Source: Allantophomopsis cytisporea (taxonomy: Eukaryota; Ascomycota; Leotiomycetes; Phacidiales; Phacidiaceae). Taken from it: a DNA stretch of 64,000 nt. The notes beneath the pieces are model-generated. The model searched no databases, was not told the origin of the DNA, and worked only from the letters and a program-made list of their open reading frames with translations. This document shows positions 35,927 to 47,807 of this stretch, one piece after another. Location of the stretch: assembly GCA_024752435.1 (NCBI GenBank), contig CP103037.1:1054001-1118000 (forward strand), given 5' to 3'. The position numbers and the translations under genes are program-made. Numbering within the stretch: position 1 is the stretch's first letter; each line of letters starts with the position of its first letter.

Positions 35927-37052
35927 TCCTCTCTCGACAAGATGATATGATCATTACAACACGGGACAGTGACTGCTCAGATCATTGTCGCCATCGTATC
36001 GTATCGTATCGTCATGAGAGGGACCATCATTTTCGTCTTTTTTGCATATGAGCTTTTGGGCGGATAGTGGCGTTGATGTTTGATTACGCTGGGATGATAA
36101 ACGCATTAGCCTCACGGCTTGATTGGAACATTTGGGTTGCATTGGTCAGTCATGGTTGAACAATTGGTATTGTTGGACTTTTTTTTACGCGATATGTGGG
36201 ATGCATCAGGAATTGACGACGTTACTGACCAAGATTTTGGATCAATCTCGGTCATAATTTATCAAACAGGAGGTCTTTGGATTGAGGTTATTACTAGATA
36301 GTCTCAGAAATAGCATGTTTGATACTGCTTATAAACATATTCGTATTTAATGTGTACAGTGGCTGGCTATCATTTGATCGTACTAATAAAAAAAGTATAA
36401 GAGAAACACTGTAGATTTCTTAACTTTCGACAACAATGCGGATTATTTCTCCTTTGGAGTGGAATGATGTGAAAACAACTTTTGAAACCTGTATTACTCA
36501 GCCTCGAACAATCAGCCATGTACCTTACTACGTAGATTTATTCTGGCTGAAGGGAATCAGCCAGGTATAAATATTCCTGCCGTCTCCTTCCGATTCTTTC
36601 TGGCGAGAAGCTTTCACATCAGAAAGATAATCATTATGTCTGTTTCTAGGACATGGTGTAGTCTACCTGTTGTGAAAAGAATATGGCTTCATCATCATCA
36701 TCATCTATCCAGTCGTCATCGCTCATGTTCTCACCATTAATAAAATCTACCACGGTCAGAAGCATATGCACTCATTAACATGCAAATTCAGAGTGGAAGC
36801 CGGTGTAATCACAATATAAAATCTCAGGGGTTGCTGCTTACTATACTCTTCAGAACATAAAGACGGGACCATGTAAGTATCAGCTCAAAACCTAATTGAA
36901 GTTCCTTTATATATAGTCGTTACTGATTATTGAAATTACTTTTGGTATTCACCGAGTTAAAAATCTGAGACATCGTCATAGAAACGTATATGCCTATCTA
37001 CAGTGCTGAAGTCAGCTAGTCTATTAAAGAACAAGTGAGTAAGTCTAGCTTT
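35927..37052. other. Intergenic region
   Basis: About 1.1 kb, AT-rich, with small CGTAT and CATCAT repeats near 35990 and 36700. No coding frame of note. Confidence 0.6.
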
Positions 37053-38644
37053 CTATAATCCACCACCGTGCCGAGTGGTCCTCTTTCTGCCAAAATGCAA
37101 GATGACCATCTCATCATGAGCGTTCTCGCCAATAAGCCATCTCTCATCACCACAGATCTTTCCCTTTCCCAGTAGTTGTTGCCATAAATCATCTTTGAGC
37201 GAGATCTCATAGCCAGGTCCTATCATGTGCACTCGGGGCTTCACACTGATAGAGAGTGTCTCGAGCATGAAGCAGTGACGCGCACAATACCGCACTCCTG
37301 CTTCGGCATCTACAGCCTCGGTAATTGTAAGATAAGGGAATTCCTGTAGCATGATCAACATATGAACACGATGGACATTGAAAATACAGCGGCGGATACA
37401 AAGCTTGTAGGACTTGAATGGCTTACCTCGTGCCGCCAGCACGGCGCTATCTGGGGATATCTATCGTCCGCCCCTCGTTCGCAGAAACTGAGATTGACAT
37501 CCCCACCAGCTCCACAAGAGTCTTCCCATCGAGGCCCAACATTGAATGGAATTCCTGTCGACTTGACCTTATGCAGGCGAGGGAGGTTGTAGCCAGCCTG
37601 CTGTCCAACAAGCCAGCGATGGTCTTCTTCGATGAGGTAAACATTCTTCTCGTCTAGAGCAAGTTCCATCAGACGCGGTGACGATTTCTGTCTAATACAG
37701 TAGAAATCCAAATCTGCATACGATAACCTCTTGACAACCTCCGGACCCTCCCCACCAGCAGGTTTCAACGTTCCTGTAGGATTCTCAGACGGACGGTATG
37801 GCGAAGGTCTTGAAATGTCAATAACAATCAGAGACTCAATTGGTTCATCCTCGCCCCAGGCACTTCTGTTCGGTTGCCAGAGATACATAGCATAATGGCT
37901 GGAGTTGTGTGTGCTAAAATACCTATCTCTTGAATTCAACGGCATGCCCAAGAAATGTGTCTTCCACTCATTCCGGAACCTCGTATCCCAGCGCCGCTCA
38001 TTTTCATCAAAGACTATATCCCACGCCGTCGCAAAATGCCGATGCACCTCTTCTGTCTCATTAAGCTGGTGATAGGGTTCAGCCTCACACCATTCAATGA
38101 CCAGGACGCGGTGCGCCAGCCTCAAGCGGCGGACAATTTTTCCAACAGGGTCGAATGCAACGGGATGCGCAGTCACATCTTCAATGTCGTAAATAATATA
38201 TTGCTTGAGTTCTGTCGAAGGAAATACAAGAAGGCCATCGTCAAAAGACCACAAAGGATCTGGATAGTGGAACGGTGCTGTCTTTTCCTCGAATTGCAGG
38301 TGGCGATCCCAGCTGGCGATGCCGTGATGGCGACACCAAGCTGGCACAACAAATGATTTAGCAAGGGCGAGCTTCTCGATGTGTGCAGGCTGGCCGGTCC
38401 TCAGATGATGATATCGTGAGCTGACGTTACAGAGCACATTTGACCAAGAATCTGTAACTGCATAGGATTGGCGGAGTTCCCGGGCACGTGGGTGGTGCTG
38501 ATAGAGAATGTGACGACATGTATCATTGTCTGAGAGAGCCTTTTGCCAACTTTTACTGACACGACGTAGTCGTATGCAGTCTTTGGGCCGGAGGTAAGAT
38601 GCTATGAGCAGAAAGATGTCGTTGGGCAGATTGGCTATATCCAT
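37053..38644 (-). CDS. F-box protein, substrate unknown
   Basis: Two exons on the minus strand (38644-37427, 37343-37053) encode 502 residues. The N-terminus is a typical F-box of about 45 residues: MDIANLPNDIFLLIASYLRP, then CIRLRRVSKSWQKALSD. F-boxes bind Skp1 and bring targets to SCF ubiquitin ligases. The remainder has no clear WD40 or leucine-rich repeats; it shows an extended fold with LWSFDDGLLVF and VVKRLSYADLDFYCIRQ, similar in style to the large group of fungus-specific F-box proteins that read as degenerate beta-propellers. The 83-base intron joins WRHE to EFPYLTI in frame, and the second exon ends with a basic RKRTTRHGGGL tail. The ligand cannot be inferred. Confidence 0.8.
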
Positions 38645-39164
38645 GATGATATGTATGGAATGTGGATGTTATCATGGCTAGAAAGGGTACAGTCATGATC
38701 ACGCTGGATCGCTGCGTATCGGATCTGTCTATCACCCAAAAGATTGTACTTGCACACACACGCTTGAAAAGTACGTATATGACCCTGGAGTTATCCCCTG
38801 GTGAAACTTACAAGTATACTACTATTTATCTCCTACCCTTGCCCAAAGACTTAAATTGGCAGACATATCGAGTCGAGTGTCTGCTTTGGTTGTATACGGC
38901 TAGATATCAACTGGAATCGCTAAGTGTATGCACTGTATACCAATCTGTCAGTGCACATTCTGATTTGATGTCGTTGTTGACAGGCTCTCACCGCCTCAGA
39001 TTCTGCCGCAAATACCACAAAGATGAGGTCACGATCCAAAGAGGTGACATTCATTTTCTGCAAGCCTTTCGCGTCATCCATGAGTATACGTCTTTCATAC
39101 ACCCAGAACCCTCTGATACTACTTTTCTCCTTGTGCAAAGACCGGGTTTGTATATAAAAGCTAA
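38645..39164. promoter_or_regulatory. Divergent promoter between F-box and Nudix genes
   Basis: 520 bases between opposite start codons. A 168-codon plus-strand frame (38662-39168) fills it and ends in a TGA that overlaps the Nudix ATG (ATGA). It has no family features and looks like chance or an upstream frame. TATA-like TATATAAA lies just before the Nudix start at 39151-39158. Confidence 0.5.
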
Positions 39165-40268
39165 ATGATCAGACGGGTACAGTTGCTCTCCAAGCACATC
39201 TCATCATCTACCCAGCTCGTTCACGCTTCAAGAATGTCAACATTTACACTCCCAAACTCGGACTCTGTTCCTGTCTCTTTAGTTAAGGAACTATCTAAAG
39301 ATCAACTTCTGGAATTTCCTGCCTTCAAAGTAAGTAGAAGCATATTTCGCCTAACCAAGAACCAGCTTAATTCGTCAAGATCACCTGTTCTCAATTTCAT
39401 TATGTCAGGCACTTATTAATTCAGAACTGATAGAATTGGATTTTAACCCTTCATAAAAACCTCTCGCTCCAAAGTAGCAGAAAAGATCATGAATTCAACT
39501 CTTCACCATACAAGCTCCGCAAAATCGATATCCAGTCAGTAGATTGGTTTGGGGGAGGCAAGAAACTTGGATTCGTCAAGCTCACGGCAGAAATTTCAAA
39601 CGACAATGGAGAGTCCCTTCCAGGTTCAGTCTTCCTACGAGGTCCTAGTGTTGGGATGATGGTATAATTTGACTGTCTTCCCAATAAACCAAGCTAGTGC
39701 TGATTTGTTATCCCAGGTCATACTCCAGCCAGACGATCTCCCCAAGAATTCAGAAAAGGAGAGGCATGTTATCTTAACTGTGCAGCCACGTATTCCGGCA
39801 GGCTCTTTAGCATTTCCTGAATTACCCGCCGGCATGGTAGACGACAGTGGAACGTTCTCAGGGGCAGCTGCTAAGGAAATCAAGGAAGAATTGGGTATGT
39901 CGTACCACACGTTGCATCCTTATCTAAACTAACAATGTCTTTCAGGTATTGAGATTCCTCAGGAAGAACTCATAAACCTCACTGAATTGGCTATCCCCAA
40001 ATCAAGCGATGAGGAAGTAGCTCAAGCTATGTTTCCTTCTGCTGGAGGATGTGATGAATATGTTCCCCTTTTCTTGCATACTAAGAAAATCCCAAGAGAC
40101 CAGTTAAAGGAGTGGACAGGGAAATTGACGGGCTTGAGAGATGAGGGTGAGAAGATCACACTGAAACTGGTAAAGTTAGATGATCTGTGGAAGGAGGGTG
40201 CAAGAGATTCGAAGGCATTAGGAGCGTGGGCTCTATACGAAGGTTTGAGAAAGGAGGGGAAGTTGTGA
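39165..40268 (+). CDS. Nudix hydrolase (ADP-sugar/UDP-sugar diphosphatase-like)
   Basis: Four exons (39165-39329, 39434-39661, 39717-39894, 39946-40268) encode 297 residues. It likely splits a nucleoside diphosphate sugar or related compound. Visible: a Nudix box running across intron 3, ELPAGMVDDSGTF then AAAKEIKEELGIEI, with Gly and the catalytic Glu residues in the proper spacing (KE in place of RE); and a family block FGGGKKLGFVKLTAEI. The first 23 residues (MIRRVQLLSKHISSSTQ) are basic and hydroxylated and could target mitochondria; a second Met at 39234 would give a cytosolic form of 274 residues. The substrate is not decided by the sequence. Confidence 0.85.
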
Positions 40269-40965
40269 TATACCTCCTACGATATCATTAATAGTACAGA
40301 ACTCCGACTAATGATTCTCTGGCAATTGTTTTACAATCTGTTGGAGATTACCGTCGGAAGCCCGTGGTGTTAATGCACAAGGTAAAGCCAAGTTTTCATG
40401 TTTTCCTCAACCTTTAACGAGTAAGCCCCTTTCACATAATTCTGGAAAGATCTTACGAGCTTCCTAGCGTGTCCAAGTAAGAAACTTCATTTATTAAGGA
40501 AACATAATCATCTAAATGACTAGGTTTGTCATGGTATACACAATGGCTTGGTGGAGTTATGACTCTAGCATTTGGTGAGTTTTCGTGTTGCTCGACATTA
40601 CGTGTTCGTACTCAGATCGTCAGTCCTCTCCAGCGGAATAAATTTCATATGTCGCAATAGAAGAAAATCTTGTACTTTTCATCTAAAGTTTTCAATAATC
40701 ATGATTTTGTCAATTACATTATATAGATTACACAAAGTCATCCAACTCACCCGTGATTCACCAATGGCCGCACCCTTCAAGAGCTCGCTCTGAAGATAAT
40801 CACACGATATCCAACCAACATCAAAACAACATCATAACATCAATTATTCAAAAAGTATCAAAACGACCACGTCTACGCCATCAGAGTACGTGATCCAGTC
40901 TCCATCACATATTATTCTAAACTAACAGTCCTATAAAGAACAGTCGTCATAACACCAACCTCAAT
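40269..40965. other. Intergenic region
   Basis: About 700 bases; the end is A/C-rich and leader-like for the small frame that follows, with possible leader-intron signals (gtacgtga, then ctaacag). No other gene seen. Confidence 0.5.
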
Positions 40966-41298
40966 ATGTGTATCATCAAATATCGCAGCTTCTCTAAGCC
41001 AGAATTTCACTCGCATATGACCTATGAGATATGCGACCTCCATCCAGACTCCAATTCAAAGGGGAGGGTTGACCCATTCCGCTGCGAGGAAGTTAGGATT
41101 AGGCGGTCTTATTATGTTATTTGCCCATGGCACACTCGACCAGAAGCGCCCATCAACAATTCTGCTCTGGAGCATCTGGACAGCTTTTGGGATCTAGAAA
41201 GTGTTTCTGACAATAGTATGAGAGGGACCATGTGGAGGATCTGGAATAGAGGTCTGACTCTACTTAAGTCGGTTGGGCTAAGGAGGGGAATATTGTGA
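40966..41298 (+). CDS. Possible small protein, 110 residues
   Basis: A single open frame starting MCIIKYRSFSKPEFHSH and ending KSVGLRRGIL, with a fair spread of residues and four Cys (two near CDLH and RCEE, one in VICPWHT). An ATCA/AACA-rich leader precedes the ATG, as in expressed fungal genes. No signal peptide, membrane helix or known domain is seen. It could be a small metal-binding protein, but the Cys/His pattern is not a recognised finger. Length is in the range that chance could give. Confidence 0.42.
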   Translation: MCIIKYRSFSKPEFHSHMTYEICDLHPDSNSKGRVDPFRCEEVRIRRSYYVICPWHTRPEAPINNSALEHLDSFWDLESVSDNSMRGTMWRIWNRGLTLLKSVGLRRGIL

Positions 41299-43392
41299 TG
41301 TCGGTGAACGAATAGCTTCTAGCTAGATTGGTTGTCTAGCCGTCGTTTGAGAGGTTATAGGTGTTCAAAGCGGTTGCATTTAGATACGTACAACTTAGTT
41401 GTAGTGCTACAATGGTATTGGATTTCTACAAGTAAATAGAACCTCAACAAATTATCTTCTGGAGTTTGCTGATGCATAAACTTCGTGTCCCACCGGCATG
41501 CTCTGAATCCTTCATAATTCACTGAACTACTAACAAATGGTGTAGATACTAGAATGGAGAACTTACGGTACATACTACACTACACATTACACGCTTGTCT
41601 ATGAACATAGATCTCCTGCGAAGTATATGCCATTGTTGAAAACTCCTTTAATATGAGTTCTCTCTCTTTTGAGTATGTTGTTCTATAACCTCGCGGCCCG
41701 TAGGAAGGGGGGCACTGGAACTGAAGTAATGGCTCCAGATCTGTTGGTTCCATGTGCTTGTAAGTCATCAACGCATCATCTTTTTGAGGGATACATTCCA
41801 TTATCTCTCAAGTTTACTTTTTGAAGTACTTGTAAGCCATCATGCTCTCCTACACGTTGGAAGTGGCACAAGTCACCAAAAGAAAGCTTGCGACCGCAAC
41901 TACAATACTCAAATCCTGGCAAACTTAATAGATTGCTAAATTGTTATCTGGATTACATGGTGATGCAAGATTTCGGAAGTGTGTTAAATCTAGGAAAACA
42001 TAACTTCAGATTTGTGCAAGGCTACGATGGCGTTTTCGTGTTTGTTGTGGCTTGTTTTGGACGGAAAGCAAATGGGAATTGTAGGTGTTCGTGCATCAGT
42101 GGCACTAAACAAAGTCGATAATAGAAACGGCACCTAAAACTCATGCAGCTTTTGTATGCTTGGTGGTCTTGGCTGAATTGCGTACAAAGCAAGAGGCGGA
42201 CTTGGCGAACACTTAACGCTGTCTCAGTCTTACTTCCCCTGGATAGTCTGGTGGAGACGATAAGTCCAATTCAATGCTGAGGTGCAAGGGATAGATGGGT
42301 GATATTTCTAAGCGAAATGGCGGGGTTATAATAATAGATTGGCTTTAGGAATATGCTGAAATGTCATGATAGTTTTGGGATACATATAGCAGAATTTTAT
42401 AGGTATTGGATTATGTTAGGTTGAGTCGGAATGTGCGTGTAATGTGGTTGTAGAGCTAGAAGTAACAATGTTTGTAATCCACTTCCGGATTACAGCGTAC
42501 AAGACTTATAAGTACCAACTACCTAGATGCCTACCTACCTATCTACCTACCTATGAACACACCTTAGGTAACAAAGTGCCTAGTAGTTGATATATAATTT
42601 AGCCAAATTCATAACTATAAATGGGACTATTTGGACTCGCGTATTGGTCAACTCGTCAATGACATCTGTACAGCGCTTCTATCTTTTTGCAGAGCCAATG
42701 GGGAGTGCACAATTCACGTTTGGGGTTAGGCGCTAGCCCACAACTGTACTTCGTATTTCGGTTAACTGACACTTTGACCTTCGCCTTTCGTATCTCGTAT
42801 CAGCGTCAACTCTTTCCCCCAACGTCAATCCGCATATCTTGTTACGCCATTGTTCGTCTACGACATTGCATCTGTCCATCTTAATTGGGCACTATTGCGG
42901 CCTGCGTAGCCCCAGCAGAAGCTTCTTCATTCCGCTCTGGGAGCTAAGTACTACATACAGACTACGCCCATCTCAAGGAATCCAGGACCTGAATTCACTA
43001 CCGAGGTCACAGCAATAGTCCATATTCAGTTCTGACTGCATTGATGTCTATATCCTGTACGAGGCACCAGTGGGATTGAAGTCAGTTGCAGTCACGGTAT
43101 TCCAGGCAGCTATCTATCCAAGCCAAAGGATACATACATACAAGCAAGCAGTAGATCAGACAGACTCCACACCGCATAGCTCCGACGATTGTATGAGAGA
43201 CATTTGTATCGATTTCGCCAGCCTCAAACACTTGCCCGACTCTTGCAAATCCGATCGTCTGGTGTTTTGCCAAGATCTTCAACAGATATAGGTAGCGGAG
43301 GGTCTGTCGTGGGCCAAGTTTGCGCTGGTAATGCGAAGTACGAAAGTGTAAGACAATTCGTGGAGTCGGTAGACCTGTAGCACAACAACGAC
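41299..43392. other. Intergenic region upstream of Zn2Cys6 gene
   Basis: About 2.1 kb with several short frames on both strands, none coherent. ACCT-type repeats (CTACCTACCTATCTACC) lie near 42530-42555. Probably promoter and leader of the regulator. Confidence 0.55.
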
Positions 43393-44824
43393 ATGCAGCA
43401 ATATCAGCAGCAGATGTCACAAGTACCACCAGCGGCTGCTGCAGAGACCCATCAGAATGGACAGCAGCAAGGACAACAACAGCAAACTCAAGCCACATAT
43501 AATAGGCGGCCACATCAGAAATCTCGCTACGGGTGCCGACAGTGCAAGCAGCGGAAAGTCAAGGTTTGCCTTACCCGTCTACTTACTTTTACTTACTCCT
43601 ACTTTTTGGTGCCTTGGTTTATGCTTCAATTGGTGGCCATACCGTTTCTAACATTGTTCCGAAATATAGTGTGATGAGAAGAAGCCGGCTTGTAGTCATT
43701 GTGTGCGATATTCCGTGGAGTGCACATACCTTCTCGAGCCGCCTCGGCGGAAAGCCCCTCAAGGAGCGAGCGGGCCTAGAAAGACGGAGCAAAGACCCTT
43801 AAAGCCCTTCGGAGCAAATGACACACCAAGCCCCGGTTCTTCAACGTCAACGCCCGTTGAAGGCCCGAGATCCACAGCATTTTTTCCAGGTCAACGATTA
43901 TTCAGCTTATTAGACATGGAATTGTTGCACTATTTCACATGCTTTACATCATGGAGCCTTTCCCACAAGGCTGATCGACAAAAAGCGCGCCAGGAAAACA
44001 TGGTCCAGCTAGCGTTCGAGCATGAATTTCTAATGCACGGCATCTTATCACTTGCTGCGATGCATCTTGCACATGACCAGCCTCAACGTCGAGAGGCCTT
44101 GCTTGCAGAGGCAACTCGACGTCAGGATCTAGGATTAACTGGCTTTCGAGTTGAAATGGCAAACATCAATAAGTACAATTGTCATGCGTTGTTCGCCTTC
44201 TCCTCTGTGCTTGTCATGGGTACATGGGCTTCATCCCAAACACTTGAGAACTTCTTCTTCAGATCCACTGCCTCTCTGCCGAATGCTACCATCGATGCAA
44301 TGCCAGATTGTACGGCACTAGTGCGCGGTGTAAAAGACCTTATAGAGTCGACCTGGGAGTGGATCAGTAAAGGTCCTATGGCCACATTTCTCAAGTTTAC
44401 TCAAGATGGTATGGTTTTACCCACCCTCCCAGCTGAGGTTGAAGCAAGATTTGATGCCCTAAAAGCCTTATGGACATCAGAGAAGTGTGCACTTTCTCCA
44501 CATGAGATCGCGGGGCTGAAGGAAGCGCACGAGGTTCTACGTGACGCTTATATATACAATTCGGTCCCTGACAACGTCATTTGTAAGGTGTCGACGGTAC
44601 ATTTTTGGCTAACGAGAATACCTATCTCGTACACATTTATGCTAGCGCAGAAACATCCAGAGGCGCTTGTCCTTCTAGCACATTATTGCATCTTGCTTGA
44701 TAGCATCCATGAGTATTGGTGGATGGGAAATAAGGGCGTGACTTTGCTCCGGGCTATTCACAGGACTTTGGATCCTGCATGGCGAGCCTGGATTGAATGG
44801 CCTATGAAGATCTTGCATGCGTAG
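43393..44824 (+). CDS. Zn2Cys6 transcription factor, Upc2-like
   Basis: Two exons (43393-43563, 43670-44824) encode 441 residues. A Gln-rich start (QQYQQQMSQ, QQQGQQQQTQ) precedes the binuclear zinc cluster at about residues 48-75: CRQCKQRKVKCDEKKPACSH and on to CVRYSVEC, with the exact CX2CX6CX6CX2CX6C spacing. The intron splits the cluster between VK and CDE, a usual intron site in this family. The C-terminal part (FSLLDMELLHYFTCFTSWSL, HGILSLAAMHLAHDQP) matches the fungal-specific domain seen in sterol-uptake regulators such as Upc2. It should bind DNA in the nucleus; targets are unknown, and the sterol link is only by resemblance. The next gene (GILT-like) begins 225 bases downstream on the same strand. 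Confidence 0.87.
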
Positions 44825-45049
44825 CTTCTTTGCATATAAAGTAGAGTATATGATTCATGTATATATATGGGTGGATACCTATCATAAAATATCATTACAT
44901 AATATTTTAGACTCAAATAGGAGGGGAGGCTCTTACGACATCTGACTTCGGCTAAATTTAAAAGTCCAAGCGTACCGAGCGATTCATCGTCAAGGCACTC
45001 ACTCGATCGATCGCTAAGAGCAACTGAAAGCAATCAACGAAACATCAAC

Positions 45050-45972
45050 ATGGAAAAATCAACATTACCTACATCAAAGGAAGACGTACAATACGGTGGC
45101 GATCAAAGACAGGGCCCAAATGATATGACCTCCAAGATCCGGTTATGCCGCTATCGGGTTCCTAACCAGATACTCTTCCCTCTCGCAGCATTCTGTTTTA
45201 TGTTATGGTTGGCTAGACCATACTACACTGGGGTTACCATTCCTAAACTATATTTGACTGATTTCGATCAAACACCTCAACTCTCTGCCACAACATGGCA
45301 GCCGAGAGTTGAAGTAGATAAAGCTCTAGTGCCGTTGGAGGCTCATATCATGAGCAAATGCCCTGATGCTAAAGTCTGCCTTGAGGAGTTGGTAGTTCCA
45401 GCGATGCAGCGGGTATACGATAAGGTCAACTTTACTTTATCATACATTGGCACGTATGTATATGCCGCATTCAGTCAGTTCTCGGACACGGCTGACCTAA
45501 GTAGACCTACGGAGAATGATGGAGTTTCATGCATGCACGGTGCACCGGAGTGTATGGGAAATATAATCGAACTTTGTGCTGCGAGACATTACCCAGACCC
45601 AAAGATATACCTCGGTTTCACGATGTGCTTGACCCGAGATTACAAGTATATTCCACAACGAAGTCTCATTGAGGACTGTTCTTTAGAGCATGGTATCGAC
45701 TTCCAGGTGCTTAATACATGTGTTAGTGATGACGATGGAGTTGGATTGGAACTACTAAGGAGCAGTGTGCGAAGAAGCATAGACGTATGTAACAAGCTTT
45801 CTTAAAGTAAGCATTCCTTTGCTAACAACAGAAGGCCGGCGTCACGAAGAGCTGTACAGTCCGACTTGATAATGAGATCTATTGTATTCATGATGGCACT
45901 TGGAAAGATTGTCCACATGGACCAGGAGTCAGCGATCTTGTTATTGCGGTGCAGAAGATTTACGGCTCTTAA
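45050..45972 (+). CDS. GILT-family thiol reductase-like protein
   Basis: Two exons (45050-45784, 45832-45972) encode 291 residues. Visible: an N-terminal membrane anchor (ILFPLAAFCFMLWLARPYY), the family start VPLEAHIMSKCPDAKVCLEEL, the conserved block HGAPECMGNIIELCAA (fits the GILT CxQHGxxEC signature region, with SCMHGAPEC), and several further Cys. Animal GILTs reduce disulfides in lysosomes using CXXC; here the N-terminal pair is CPDAKVC, five residues apart, so redox function is uncertain. Fungal homologues often look this way, as far as I recall. The last 32 coding bases overlap the convergent DcpS gene. An N-anchored vacuolar or secretory location is inferred. Confidence 0.83.
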
Positions 45973-46955
45973 TCGGCTCGAATATCTCTGTCCAGAGCTC
46001 ACTGGCTTCACCAATAGTATATGTCAAAGCAACAGAATCCATGCCCGCATCTTCGTCTCCACCCATTGACTCCAACTGTGAGATTATGCTTTGCAATCCA
46101 ATCGCCTTGCCAGTGGCTTGTGTTGCTCCCGATTCCAGCGCAACATGCACTATATGGACGTGGAAATGATAGTAAGTTGGTTGATAGTGCACGTAGAGCT
46201 TCAGTTGATCCTCCTCGATATCGGGATATGTTTCCACTGTAGCTTTTACCAGCTTCTTTTCCATATCTTTTAACCATTGCACATGCTTCTTCTTCAAATC
46301 CCTCAAACTCCAAATATCTCGTCTCTCAACCAGGCCAAGCAAATGCAAATTTCCTAGGGTCTTTCTATCCCAATTCAAGTCTGGGAGTAGCAAGAAACCT
46401 TCATCACCGCTTTTTCCAAGCTCTGTCCTGAATATGACATCTTCCACCTCGGTCTTACCATCAATGATATTGAAAACCCAATTCAATCGTCCTTCGTCCC
46501 TCTGCTGTTGCATATATGGTCGCACATGATTCTTGTAGATGTCAGGTGTTTCATCGACCACCCGAGCACCCTGCTTGCTGTATTTCTTCACATGCTTCAG
46601 TGTGCAGGGCCATATGAGGTTGATCTTCAGGTCCGCTTGATTTTCCGTCGAGTTGGGGCTATTTGCCATGTACCAAAAGTAGACATCGTTGGCGCCGAGG
46701 TTTTTCAAGCTGACAAGACTGGAGGGAAGGTGTTTGAAATACGCACTCTCGGTAGGGAATGGTGCGCGTTCGAGAATCAGAATCGCGGGTTGGGATCGAA
46801 GGGTGCCATAGAGACTTGTTCTTCTGCCAGCCTGGTCTGAGTGGAAGGTTAGTCTATGAGAGAAATGTATGTAGTAGGAGATCAGTACCTTGGTTCAACA
46901 CTCGATCGAGCTTGAATTCTGGTATCAATTCTTCGGGTTTGGCTATTGATCCCAT
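45941..46955 (-). CDS. Scavenger mRNA decapping enzyme DcpS
   Basis: Two exons on the minus strand (46955-46889, 46836-45941) encode 320 residues. It hydrolyses the m7GpppN cap left after 3'-to-5' mRNA decay. Visible: an N-terminal swap domain (KLDRVLNQDQAGRRTSLYG, ERAPFPTESAYF) and the C-terminal HIT domain with the histidine triad YHFHVHIVHV, preceded by YVHYQPTYYH. DLNWDRKTLGNLHLLGLVER is the usual family block. The length is normal for the family (human about 337). The 67-base first exon is supported by the in-frame join NQ-DQAGR. Its stop codon lies inside the coding end of the GILT-like gene on the other strand. Confidence 0.92.
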
Positions 46956-47807
46956 GATTTTAAGTTGACTCTGTCTGTTGTTGGTGAGGCTGTCGGTGTT
47001 AGACTGCCTTTAATCTGAGTACTGCCGGGCGGTGACTGACGATGAAGAGATAGGCATATACCATACCGTGCATACATAGGTGGTAGGTGGTAGGTACCTA
47101 GCTAGGTACCTCACCTAGGTCACTCAGCTGGGCCTGAGCCCCGGCCCCAGACTTGGTGGAAGGACGGAGTCTGGTGGTCCGTACGTACTGTACCGTACCG
47201 TACCTAAAGTCCGTACCTTATGTAGGATCACAGATCTCTGGGCCAACTCTACCTTCCTCTGTACCTCGCCGTCATATAACCAACATTTACCAGACGTTGT
47301 GGCAGTTGGCCAAAGAGGCCTCGTATGTCCATACTGTTCGATAGCCTCAGCTTGATCATCGTCAACAAGTGTCCAACGGCTATCTAACCATCGCCACTCG
47401 ATACCATTTCCTCAAGGACCTTCACATACGATACTCATTCTACTGATACAGGAAATTAAAGAGGCCCCTGTGTAGATCCGTCCAGAGTGCTCTGATCTTC
47501 GTGTGCTCATTACCCCAGTCTACACTACTACTGCACCCCGTACTTACCAACAATTACTTACCATCGTCTTGACTCAACCTTACCTTACCTTACCTTACCT
47601 TACCTTGCCTTTACTCTGCTTGACTTTCCTTTACTTTACAACTTTGTCTTCGGTACCGATCGCACCGCCTCGATACTCAAACGGCTCAGACAATCACGAC
47701 CAAACGATTTCGCGCGCAAACTTCGCACCTGACACCCTTGAAATACGCTGAAAGTTGATCATGCCTTCCACAACCCGATAAGTGCAGACACGATACAGTC
47801 AGCAAGT
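46956..47807. promoter_or_regulatory. Divergent promoter between DcpS and SNF1 beta genes
   Basis: About 850 bases with strong local repetition: TAGGTACCTAGCTAGGTACC near 47095, GTACCGTACCGTACC near 47195, and an ACCTT pentamer run (listed). The last 250 bases are pyrimidine-rich, a likely leader for the plus-strand gene. No gene seen. Confidence 0.5.
47577..47611 (+). repeat. (ACCTT)n pentamer repeat
   Basis: Six perfect ACCTT units and one GCCTT variant, on the sense strand about 200 bases before the SNF1 beta start codon. It resembles the CACTT tract upstream of the chromodomain gene. Confidence 0.85.

Noticed and set aside
43082..43513. 143-codon minus-strand frame opposite the Zn2Cys6 gene start
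   Set aside because: Shadow of the Gln-rich coding region; no independent features.
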